From NCBI GenBank assembly GCA_964638005.1, contig CAZWXS010000006.1, positions 1 through 64,000 on the forward strand: a DNA stretch of 64,000 bases. Reading direction: 5' to 3'. The position numbers and the translations under genes are program-made. Source of the DNA: JAAYYM01 sp964638005 (GTDB lineage: Bacteria > Bacillota > Clostridia > Lachnospirales > Lachnospiraceae). This document shows, one piece after another, positions 35,384-43,353 of this stretch. The notes below the pieces were generated by a model. The model had not been told where the DNA came from. It saw only the letters and a program-made list of their open reading frames with translations, and did not search any database. How positions within the stretch are numbered: position 1 is the first letter of the stretch; each line of letters opens with the position of its first letter.

Positions 35384-35472
35384 AGCAAGAGTAAAATAAG
35401 ATTCATACAAAATAAAATCGTAAATGTTGAACTGTCGATCGGACGGAAATCATCAATAAAGGAATGGTGCAT

Positions 35473-36420
35473 ATGAATCAATTGAATCAAAAAAAACGAA
35501 TTGTCATCGCACTTGGCGGTAATGCGCTTGGGAACACGCTTCCCGAGCAGATGGTTGCCGCTAAGATTACGGCGAGATCCATTGTTGATTTGATTGAAGA
35601 AGGACATGAGGTCATCATTTCCCACGGAAACGGACCTCAGGTCGGTATGATCAATAATGCCATGGCTGCTCTATCCCGTGAGGACACTGACCAGCCCAAT
35701 ACTCCTCTGTCCGTATGCGTTGCCATGAGTCAGGCTTATATCGGCTATGATCTCCAGAATGCACTGCGTGAAGAACTCAAGAACCGAGGTTTAAATATTC
35801 CTGTAACCACAATGATCACACAAGTCCGTGTGGATGAAAATGATCCTGCTTTTAAGCATCCGACCAAGCCCGTCGGACACTTTATGACCAAGGAACAGGC
35901 AGATTATGCTGCAAAGGCCTACGGACACATTATGATTGAAGATTCAGGTCGTGGTTATCGACGTGTTGTTCCATCTCCACACCCAATCGAAATCGTAGAA
36001 ATCGAAGCAATCAGAACACTTGTCAACGCAGGAGATGTAGTCATTGCTGCAGGCGGTGGTGGAATTCCGGTCATCAGACAGGGGCATCATTTAAAGGGCA
36101 TCAGTGCCGTTATTGACAAAGATTTCTGCAGTGCCAGAATGGCTCAGGACTTAGGTGCAGATGTACTGATCATCCTAACCGCAGTTGAGAAAGTTGCAAT
36201 TCATTTTCATAAGCCAAATGAACAGTTATTAGACCATATGTCTGTTGAAGAAGCAAAAAAATACATGGAGGCAGGAGAATTTGCTCCCGGCTCCATGTTA
36301 CCTAAAGTTGCCGCATGTGTAGAATTTGCCTCCAGTAAACTCGGCCGTTCTGCCCTAATCACCCTGCTCGAAAAAGCAAAGGACGGAATCAATGGCAAGA
36401 CCGGAACCTGGATTTCATAA
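35473..36420 (+). CDS. arcC: Carbamate kinase
   Basis: A 315-residue enzyme of the ArcC/YqeA family that makes ATP from carbamoyl phosphate and ADP. Seen: VIALGGNALGN, ISHGNGPQVG, RRVVPSPHP, AAGGGGIPV and DKDFCSARMA. I prefer the ATG at 35473, since AAAGGA lies directly against the ATG at 35464 but 9 nt before this one. Following ygeW, it gives the pathway its ATP yield. Its stop is immediately followed by the stop of the convergent ATPase gene, with no spacer. Confidence 0.95.
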   Translation: MNQLNQKKRIVIALGGNALGNTLPEQMVAAKITARSIVDLIEEGHEVIISHGNGPQVGMINNAMAALSREDTDQPNTPLSVCVAMSQAYIGYDLQNALREELKNRGLNIPVTTMITQVRVDENDPAFKHPTKPVGHFMTKEQADYAAKAYGHIMIEDSGRGYRRVVPSPHPIEIVEIEAIRTLVNAGDVVIAAGGGGIPVIRQGHHLKGISAVIDKDFCSARMAQDLGADVLIILTAVEKVAIHFHKPNEQLLDHMSVEEAKKYMEAGEFAPGSMLPKVAACVEFASSKLGRSALITLLEKAKDGINGKTGTWIS

Positions 36421-37815
36421 TTAATCTACTCTGACCATATCATCGAATTTTACTAAAATAATATGGTCATCTTTCTCTGCTTCTTGGATTACCTCTCTTG
36501 TAAACCCTGTCTTAGAAAAAAAATATAACCACTGATTCTCCTGATGGAATAATTTTGCCTGCTCCTGCAGATCTCTGAGCACCTGAATATTGATTTTCTC
36601 ATTTGTCCATTTGCATTCCCCCAACAGAATATTCTGCTTATCTCCTGCCACCAGATCAATTTCTTCCTGACATCTCTTATGTGGATTATTTCCCCACCAA
36701 CGTCCAATTGTTCCATAGCAAAATGGTGCCTTTTCGAACACTTCCTTTTGATACATATACTGAATACAGATTCGTTCAAAAATAAGCCCCAAGAAGTCAT
36801 TGAGCAGCGGTTTCACATTCGAATCATATACCTGCTGCCCCAACCCTCTTGCAATATTACTGATATTAGGCAGTACAAAACGATACCAAAATATAAACAT
36901 AGAATCTTCTAAAGAATAGATTGTCTTTCTGCTTGTTTCTGCTTCCATACTCGGAAACTCCTTGCGTACTACTCCCAGTGCCATAAGCGTCTTAATCTGA
37001 TTCGTACAGGCTGCACTATCCTCTCCAACCTTTGTTGCAATATCATTCATACGACTTGCCCCTGATGCAATGGCGCTCACCACTGAATTGTAGGTTGCAA
37101 AATTTCTTAACTCCTGTTTCATCAAATTTGTTGGTTCTTCGAATAATCTTCCTGAACTTTCAAAAAATAAATTTACAATATTCTCATCCACTGATTTTGA
37201 CCGATTGATTCTGCTCATATACTCAGGTATACCACCGGTTACACCATACAACAATACCTGAGAAAAAGAATCAAAATCCTTCAAGGCTGCTTTGGCTTCA
37301 AAGAAAGTAAATGGCTGTATTTTAAACTGTGCTGTCCTTCTTCCATATAAAGGACTCTTGTATCCCAAGACCTGATTTTCCATGAAACTCATAGAAGAGC
37401 CACAAAGAATCAAGAATAATTTACTCTCTTTCCATCTATGGTCAATATGTGCCTGTAAGATAGAAGAAATCGAACGACTTCCTTCAGCCATGTACGGATA
37501 TTCATCAATTGCAATAATGATTCTTTCTTCAGCAATTGTATCAATATATGAAAATAACGCTTCATATGTTTGAAAAGCAGGCATTGCTACTCCCGGCAGC
37601 ATGACATCAAAGATACCTTTGGAAAAGTTTATCAAATTATCTTTTTCTGACCCTTCAATTGCCATATAATAAATGCTCTTTTTATCTTCACAGAATTTAT
37701 TGATCAATGTCGTCTTTCCAACACGTCTTCTGCCATAAATTACGGCAAACTCAAATTGGTTCCCCGTGTACATTTCATTTAATTTTTCTAGTTCACTTTT
37801 TCTTCCAACGAACAT
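36421..37815 (-). CDS. Archaeal-type AAA/STAND ATPase with DUF234/PD-(D/E)XK-like C-terminus
   Basis: A 464-residue ATPase. Walker A GRRRVGKT is at 28-35, Walker B IIIAIDEYP at about 99-107, sensor region CGSSMSFM. A winged-helix segment is near 255-285 (SRMNDIATKVGEDSAACTNQIKTL), and the C-terminal DUF234 has EEIDLVAGD...LLGECK with Asp387 and Glu400-x-Lys402, a PD-(D/E)XK pattern. I chose the ATG at 37815 with GGGAGG. Function of the family is unsettled. It is driven by its own promoter overlapping a 43-bp palindrome and fits exactly between the arcC and guaD stops, interrupting the purine cluster. Confidence 0.85.
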   Translation of the reverse strand: MFVGRKSELEKLNEMYTGNQFEFAVIYGRRRVGKTTLINKFCEDKKSIYYMAIEGSEKDNLINFSKGIFDVMLPGVAMPAFQTYEALFSYIDTIAEERIIIAIDEYPYMAEGSRSISSILQAHIDHRWKESKLFLILCGSSMSFMENQVLGYKSPLYGRRTAQFKIQPFTFFEAKAALKDFDSFSQVLLYGVTGGIPEYMSRINRSKSVDENIVNLFFESSGRLFEEPTNLMKQELRNFATYNSVVSAIASGASRMNDIATKVGEDSAACTNQIKTLMALGVVRKEFPSMEAETSRKTIYSLEDSMFIFWYRFVLPNISNIARGLGQQVYDSNVKPLLNDFLGLIFERICIQYMYQKEVFEKAPFCYGTIGRWWGNNPHKRCQEEIDLVAGDKQNILLGECKWTNEKINIQVLRDLQEQAKLFHQENQWLYFFSKTGFTREVIQEAEKDDHIILVKFDDMVRVD

Positions 37816-37845
37816 AAGAACCTCCCAGGCGTTCAATTGAAGCAA

Positions 37846-37888
37846 AATTAACTCAAGTTAGCTTTACTAAAGTTAACTTGAGTTAATT
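37846..37888. repeat. 43-bp near-perfect palindrome over the DUF234 ATPase promoter
   Basis: Arms 37846-37866 and 37868-37888 around a central C match at 20 of 21 positions; outer half AATTAACTCAAGTTA. Same total length, arm length, centre and mismatch count as the palindrome at 15522-15564, though the sequence differs. Confidence 0.95.
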
Positions 37889-37914
37889 GTATCTTATATT
37901 AACCTATCTGTCAA
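37886..37914 (-). promoter_or_regulatory. Consensus promoter of the DUF234 ATPase gene
   Basis: -35 TTGACA (37909-37914) and -10 TACAAT (37886-37891), spaced 17 bp, minus strand. The -10 overlaps the outer edge of the palindrome by three bases, so the transcript start lies within it. Confidence 0.8.
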
Positions 37915-37924
37915 ACCTATAGAA

Positions 37925-39199
37925 CTAAATCATATTCCCTGCAACATATTTATCCACCACAACGCTCTTCTCCGGCAAATAAACCAGCCGTTCCAACCGC
38001 TCCAACAGTTTCATTTCATAGGCTGATTTCAACGCACTGTCGTCAATCACAACTGCATCAAATTCGTAGCCTTCTTCGAAACTTCCTACACGTCCAAAGA
38101 AAGAACCGCCGCCCTTGGTTGCCAGATAAAATGCTTCTGATAATGTAATTGGCGCCAGTGAATGATCCAGTACGCTGTAACGAAGTTTTGAAACCTGTAT
38201 TGCATCTGTCATGGCGCGCATGATCGAAGTAGAATATCCGCCTGCAACATCAGTTCCAAGACCCATCTGCAAGCCTTCATCTAAGTATCTTCTGATGGGT
38301 GCAATTCCGGATGCCAGATTCGTATTGGACTGCGGACAGTGTGCCACATAGACACCATTTTGCTTCATCAGAGCAATTTCCTCGTCTTCCAAATGCACAC
38401 AATGTGCCATCACGGTAGGATAATCACCACCGAACATACCCAGTCTGTCATATGCATCTGCATAATTTCTTGCTTCTTTACACAAACGCAGCACCCACTC
38501 TATCTCGCTCTTATTCTCTGATAAATGCGATTGCACCGGCAAACCATATCTTGCACGAACTTTCGCAAGTCCCTTCATCAACTCATCTGAACAGGATGGA
38601 ATAAACCTGGGGGTAATGATCGCTTTTGTATTCTGATACTGAAAAGCAATCTCCTCAAGCCATCTGACCGTCTCTTCCATGGAATCTTCAAAACTCTCAC
38701 ATAGATCAGCCGGCGCATTGCGATCCATATTGACCTTACCGACCATCGTGTGAAGCCCGGTCTGCTCCATCAGATCCATCAAAAGCTTTGTTGCTTCACG
38801 ATGTACCGTTGCAAAGATACACGCCCTCGTCGTCATTCCCTGCTTCATTTCCTCCGCAAATAGTTCATATGCCTTCTTTGCATAAGCTAGGTCAGCATAC
38901 TTAGCTTCCTCAGGGAAAGTATTCGTATTCAGCCATTCCAGCAGTTCCATATCCATGCCAAGCCCGCGGAATGTAAACTGTGGTGCATGCAGATGCAGAT
39001 CAACCAATCCCGGAATAATGATGTTCTCTCCATAATCCTGAACCGAAATATCTGCATACATCGCAGGAAGTTCCTGAAAGACTCCCTTACATATTCCATG
39101 CTCACATACCAAATACCCATGTCCCATGGTCTCGATTTTATTTGTCTCTACACACCAACAAAGATTTCCCCTGATGGCAAATATATCATTATTATGCAT
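37925..39199 (-). CDS. guaD: Guanine deaminase
   Basis: A 424-residue amidohydrolase that turns guanine into xanthine. Metal-site motifs: VDLHLHAPQFTFRG, GLPVQSHLSEN, MAHCVHLEDEE and LGTDVAGGYSTSIMRA; the HLHAPQ and GGYS pattern is typical of GuaD. It is the last gene of the xpt-xdhD-mocA-xdhA-xdhC-xdhB block, so xanthine from guanine is passed to neighbouring enzymes. Ribosome site AAGGAG at a slightly long spacing. Confidence 0.9.
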   Translation of the reverse strand: MHNNDIFAIRGNLCWCVETNKIETMGHGYLVCEHGICKGVFQELPAMYADISVQDYGENIIIPGLVDLHLHAPQFTFRGLGMDMELLEWLNTNTFPEEAKYADLAYAKKAYELFAEEMKQGMTTRACIFATVHREATKLLMDLMEQTGLHTMVGKVNMDRNAPADLCESFEDSMEETVRWLEEIAFQYQNTKAIITPRFIPSCSDELMKGLAKVRARYGLPVQSHLSENKSEIEWVLRLCKEARNYADAYDRLGMFGGDYPTVMAHCVHLEDEEIALMKQNGVYVAHCPQSNTNLASGIAPIRRYLDEGLQMGLGTDVAGGYSTSIMRAMTDAIQVSKLRYSVLDHSLAPITLSEAFYLATKGGGSFFGRVGSFEEGYEFDAVVIDDSALKSAYEMKLLERLERLVYLPEKSVVVDKYVAGNMI

Positions 39200-39229
39200 A
39201 TAAAAATTACTCCTTGCCTATCTATCAAA

Positions 39230-40051
39230 CTACTTCAAAAATTGGTTCAAAAAATCCTCCAGCAGATTCATGCAGACTGATTTTCGGTATTCCGAAGACA
39301 CACGTCCACGAATCGGCACAATTGCTTCATCCACTGCTTTCAGATATGCCTGCTTACTGTTCTTTGCCTCTTCTACAGTCTTCCCGATCAGCATTGCATC
39401 AATGTCATCTCGTCTGATGACTACGTCACTGACTGCACCATAGGCAGTTGCCAGATGTGTAATCTTTCCACCGTCAACTGTGATCAGTGCTGCAAAGGAT
39501 ACACGTGAAATCGCAAGTGCCCCTCTGGCTCCAATCTTCTCATAACGGTACTGCTCAGTCTTTGCAGTCTTAGGCATCCTTACTGCTACGATCAGTTCAT
39601 CCGGTGCAAGGTCTAACTTCTTTCTGCCCTGATAAAATTCCTTGATTGGTACCACTCGTTCTCCTCTGACACTCTGCAGGCAGATTTTTGCGTCAGTTGC
39701 GAAAAAGATCAAGACACTGTCTGCCTTAGCGGAACCATTTCCGATGTTACCGCCAATCGTTCCCATATTTCTAATCGCCGGTGCTGCAATCTTAGAAAGT
39801 GCATCTTTTAAAATTGCAGGAACTGCTTCATTTGCAAGTATCTCTGTAAAGGTGCAAGCCGCACCTATCTTAATATCATTCTCATCTTCTTTAATCTCTG
39901 TTAATTCCTTTATTTTATGCAAAAATAAATAAGTAGCATCTTCATTTCCCTGTATCATCAGGTCTGTACCGCCTGCATAGGGAACCACATTCTGACTTGC
40001 CCTGATTTCCAAGGCTTCCTTCAATGTTGTCGGTGTATATCCGTTTACCAT
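39230..40051 (-). CDS. xdhB: Xanthine dehydrogenase-type FAD-binding subunit
   Basis: A 273-residue FAD_binding_5/CO_deh_flav_C subunit. Seen: PYAGGTDLMIQGN (FAD pyrophosphate loop), RNMGTIGGNIGNGSAKADS, ELIVAVRMPK and a C-terminal RISFAAL-type cluster. It transfers electrons from the iron-sulfur subunit to NAD or another acceptor. The start overlaps the end of the 2Fe-2S gene by 7 nt. Completes a three-subunit molybdenum hydroxylase. Confidence 0.93.
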   Translation of the reverse strand: MVNGYTPTTLKEALEIRASQNVVPYAGGTDLMIQGNEDATYLFLHKIKELTEIKEDENDIKIGAACTFTEILANEAVPAILKDALSKIAAPAIRNMGTIGGNIGNGSAKADSVLIFFATDAKICLQSVRGERVVPIKEFYQGRKKLDLAPDELIVAVRMPKTAKTEQYRYEKIGARGALAISRVSFAALITVDGGKITHLATAYGAVSDVVIRRDDIDAMLIGKTVEEAKNSKQAYLKAVDEAIVPIRGRVSSEYRKSVCMNLLEDFLNQFLK

Positions 40052-40521
40052 AGTCCGTTCCCCTCCTTTGCTGCAATGCTGATGGCCTTTACAATCGCAT
40101 TATAACCGGTACATCTACACAGATTTCCTGAAATACCGACTCTGATCTCTTCTTCTGTCGGATGGGGATTCTGGCTCAGAATACACTCGGACGCAAGTAC
40201 CATACCCGGAATACAATATCCGCACTGTACGGCACTGACTTCTGCATAAGCTTTATCTAACACCTTGAATCTCTCGGTCTTGCTGAATCCTTCAATTGTC
40301 ATAACTGTACTTCCATCAATACGTCCCATGGCTACCATACAGGAATTGACGAGCTTTCCGTCTAAAATAATAGAACAGGAACCACATTCGCCCTCTTTAC
40401 ATCCACACTTGACACCGGTCAGCCTGAACTCATTTCTCAGTACATCTAATAATCTGGCGCCTGCTTTACCTGCATAGGTCACATCTTCTCCGTTTAAGTT
40501 GAATCTAATCTCATCTGCCAT
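40045..40521 (-). CDS. xdhC: Xanthine dehydrogenase-type [2Fe-2S] subunit
   Basis: A 158-residue subunit with two [2Fe-2S] domains: plant-type CGCKEGECGSCSIILDG...SC (N-terminal) and helical QCGYCIPGMV...GNLCRCTGY (C-terminal). All eight cluster cysteines are present. ATG overlaps the stop of xdhA (TGATG). This is the enzyme subunit, not the XdhC-type chaperone at 19916. Confidence 0.95.
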   Translation of the reverse strand: MADEIRFNLNGEDVTYAGKAGARLLDVLRNEFRLTGVKCGCKEGECGSCSIILDGKLVNSCMVAMGRIDGSTVMTIEGFSKTERFKVLDKAYAEVSAVQCGYCIPGMVLASECILSQNPHPTEEEIRVGISGNLCRCTGYNAIVKAISIAAKEGNGLW

Positions 40522-42659
40522 CAGTCAGCCACCTCCTGTCCGTCTTTTTGCTTCTGTAATACTTTCATCGTATCTTCTGCCGTAAATGGTGCATGGTATA
40601 ACTTCTCACCCAGTGCCTGTTCCAACGCCTCGATATAAGCACCCGGAGCACCTACTAACGGCAATTCCCCGGCACCCTTTGCACCATATGGTCCGTCAGG
40701 ATACTCTTCTACATGCATCATTGCCACGAGATTCGGCACATCCACTGCTGTCGGGATAATATAATCACTGAAACTGTTATTTCGAATCTGTCCCTTTTCA
40801 TTGGTTGCCATATATTCCATGGAAGAATAACCGATTCCCTGCAGGAAACCACCCTCCATCTGTCCCACTACGATATTCATATCAATCGGTGTTCCCACAT
40901 CAAAGGAACCCCATGCCCCAATGACACGGTTGGTTGCTGTCAGTGTATCTACTTCCACTTCAATCGCATTGACCGCCCATGCATAGGTCGGATAGGCATC
41001 TCCTTCGAATTTATCCAAATAGAACGGAATCACAAAATCAGGTTCCTTGAAATGTTCCTCTATGATCTGATCTTCTCCATCTTTCCAATTCTCCCGCAGA
41101 TTGATTGCTGCACGTCTCAGAAGTTCTCCAACTGTCATCAGCGATCTGGAAGCCACCGTCGGTCCTGAATTCGGTACACGGTCTGTATCCGGATTTTCGA
41201 TTAAAACACGCTCCAGAGGAATGTTCAGTTCTTTCGCCACTATCTTGGAGAAGGTCGTCTTCAGTCCCTGTCCGATATCTGAATTGGAGGCCAATATTTC
41301 CACTCTGCCATCCGGATATTTATGCAGTTTCGTGACTGCCTTGATGATGTCGCGCTCACCGGAACCGGTAAATCCTGCTCCATGGAAATACATCGACATA
41401 CCGATCCCTCGTCTATAACGACTGTCTACCGGCTGGTTCTTATATAATTCACGTTTCTTACGATAATCACACGCTTTGTCTACTTCTTCGATCATAGCCG
41501 GTACAGGCACCGGGAAATGATACTTGCCGCTCGTAGACGTTGCATCGCCTTGCTTTACGAGGTGTGTCTGTTTGAACTTCAGAGCATCAACGCCAAGGTC
41601 TGCTGCCACATGGTTCATCATGGTTTCCACTGCGAAGAAAGTCTGTGGTGCTCCAAACCCACGATATGCTCCACACGGAGATGTATTGGTCTTCACAGCA
41701 CTGCCGTGTACCTTAAGATTTTCGATATTATAGATACCATTTGCACAGATGATACCACGCTGTAATACAACCGCAGAAAGGGTCGTATAGGCACCACCAT
41801 TGAACATGACATCGATATCCATCGCTGTGATCTTCTGATCCTTCACAGCCATTTTGTATTTGCATAGAGATGGATGACGCTTACTTGTAAATTCCATGTC
41901 TTCACGTCTATCAAATACCACACGTACCGGTTTATCCGCTTTCATTGCTGCTACACCGGTCTGACATGCCAAAATTGAAGGAAATGCTTCCTTACCACCG
42001 AAACCACCACCTGTCACATCCTGAATGATCTGCACCTTATCTGCCGTCAAGCCCATTGCACGCGCAACTGCTCCATGCACATAATAAGGACACTGCATCG
42101 AACCATGAATTGTAATCTTACCATCGTGATAAGAAGCTATCATTCCCTGTGTTTCCAGATATGCCTGCTCCTGATATCCCGTCTCGAACTCTTCCTCATA
42201 TACTTTATCAGCTTCCGCAAATGCTGCCTCAACATCACCTTTTCCAAAGTGATAATCAAAGAACACCGTATCATGTTCCCGCATATCCAGAACCGGTTTC
42301 AGATCTTCATATTCAACGACAATTTCATTCAGAAGTTTTTCTACTACAGCCTCCTCAGGACCAACTACCATAAGGACTGCTTCGCCGATATACTCCACCG
42401 TTTCTCTTGCAAATACAGGAATGTCATCCATTACAATTGCAACATTGTTATCTCCCTGCACATCCTTCTTGTCTACCACAAAATATCCTTCCGGCATTGC
42501 AGGCAGTTTGATTTCCAGTATCTTAGCCTTTGCCTTGGGTGAATGCAGTATCTTACCAAAGAGCAGATCTTCTGTGGCATAATCCCCTACATACATTGCC
42601 TGACCCGTGATCTTGGCTTCATGATCCTTCTTCTTGACCGATTTACTAATGTCTTTCAT
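40521..42659 (-). CDS. xdhA: Xanthine dehydrogenase-type molybdenum-binding subunit
   Basis: A 712-residue Mo-MCD subunit of a molybdenum hydroxylase. Seen: QDVTGGGFGGKEAFPS, the SPCGAYRGFGAPQ loop near the substrate channel, SNSDIGQGLKTT, and the C-terminal GAKGAGELPLVGAP with the catalytic Glu. With XdhB and XdhC it would oxidise purines such as hypoxanthine or xanthine. The substrate is inferred from the neighbouring guaD, xpt and xdhD. Ribosome site AAGGAGG. Confidence 0.93.
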   Translation of the reverse strand: MKDISKSVKKKDHEAKITGQAMYVGDYATEDLLFGKILHSPKAKAKILEIKLPAMPEGYFVVDKKDVQGDNNVAIVMDDIPVFARETVEYIGEAVLMVVGPEEAVVEKLLNEIVVEYEDLKPVLDMREHDTVFFDYHFGKGDVEAAFAEADKVYEEEFETGYQEQAYLETQGMIASYHDGKITIHGSMQCPYYVHGAVARAMGLTADKVQIIQDVTGGGFGGKEAFPSILACQTGVAAMKADKPVRVVFDRREDMEFTSKRHPSLCKYKMAVKDQKITAMDIDVMFNGGAYTTLSAVVLQRGIICANGIYNIENLKVHGSAVKTNTSPCGAYRGFGAPQTFFAVETMMNHVAADLGVDALKFKQTHLVKQGDATSTSGKYHFPVPVPAMIEEVDKACDYRKKRELYKNQPVDSRYRRGIGMSMYFHGAGFTGSGERDIIKAVTKLHKYPDGRVEILASNSDIGQGLKTTFSKIVAKELNIPLERVLIENPDTDRVPNSGPTVASRSLMTVGELLRRAAINLRENWKDGEDQIIEEHFKEPDFVIPFYLDKFEGDAYPTYAWAVNAIEVEVDTLTATNRVIGAWGSFDVGTPIDMNIVVGQMEGGFLQGIGYSSMEYMATNEKGQIRNNSFSDYIIPTAVDVPNLVAMMHVEEYPDGPYGAKGAGELPLVGAPGAYIEALEQALGEKLYHAPFTAEDTMKVLQKQKDGQEVAD

Positions 42660-42679
42660 ATCACGTCATACCTCCTTCT

Positions 42680-43333
42680 TTATATACAACTGTCTCTATC
42701 CGGATAACTTACTTTTTTCATCTTTTTGTAATCTTCTCCTGTATCCATATCCATAACACAGCCCATGTCTTCTATTGCTACGTGCACCGCACTCATGCTC
42801 TCCGCATCTATTGCTTCGAAATTGTTCCAGATTCCTCGCAGACCATCTTCACCTTGATAATCACAAATCACCTTAGTGACTGAACTGTCAATCAGTGGTG
42901 GATGTTTTCTATGCCCGTCAATTGTCGGAAATATCAACTTCGCCCCTGTTTCTTCTTTCACCTGAATCAATTTTAAAAATGTCTCTCTTGCAATCAATGG
43001 CATATCACCCGGCAGTAAGAAAAATGCATCACATTCCGGCATGATTTCAAGTCCCAGTTTGATAGAACACAGCATATCTGTTCCTGCAGCATTTGAATTA
43101 TAGGCTGTCAAAATCTTTCCGTCATGATAAGCCTGCGTCTGAAATAATACCTGCTCAATCTCCTCCGCCCGGTGTCCAAGCACAACCACAACCTGTTCTA
43201 TGCCTGCCTGCAGCATGGAATCCACTGTATTTTCAATGACTGTCTTTCCACGAAACGGAAGCAACGGTTTGAATCCTGTCTCTCCCATTCTGCTCGACAA
43301 TCCTGCTGCTGTGACCAGACCGTTCACCTTCAT
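42680..43333 (-). CDS. mocA: Molybdenum cofactor cytidylyltransferase
   Basis: A 217-residue nucleotidyltransferase of the MocA type, which joins CTP to molybdopterin to give the cytosine dinucleotide form used by xanthine dehydrogenase-family enzymes. Motifs: TAAGLSSRMGETGFKPLLPF, VVVVLGHRAEE, FFLLPGDMPLI and the late MDMDTGEDY. I chose the ATG at 43333 with AGGTGG over the TTG at 43351. Lies between xdhD and xdhA, fitting its job. Confidence 0.9.
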   Translation of the reverse strand: MKVNGLVTAAGLSSRMGETGFKPLLPFRGKTVIENTVDSMLQAGIEQVVVVLGHRAEEIEQVLFQTQAYHDGKILTAYNSNAAGTDMLCSIKLGLEIMPECDAFFLLPGDMPLIARETFLKLIQVKEETGAKLIFPTIDGHRKHPPLIDSSVTKVICDYQGEDGLRGIWNNFEAIDAESMSAVHVAIEDMGCVMDMDTGEDYKKMKKVSYPDRDSCI

Positions 43334-43353
43334 ATCTTCACCACCTGACAATC

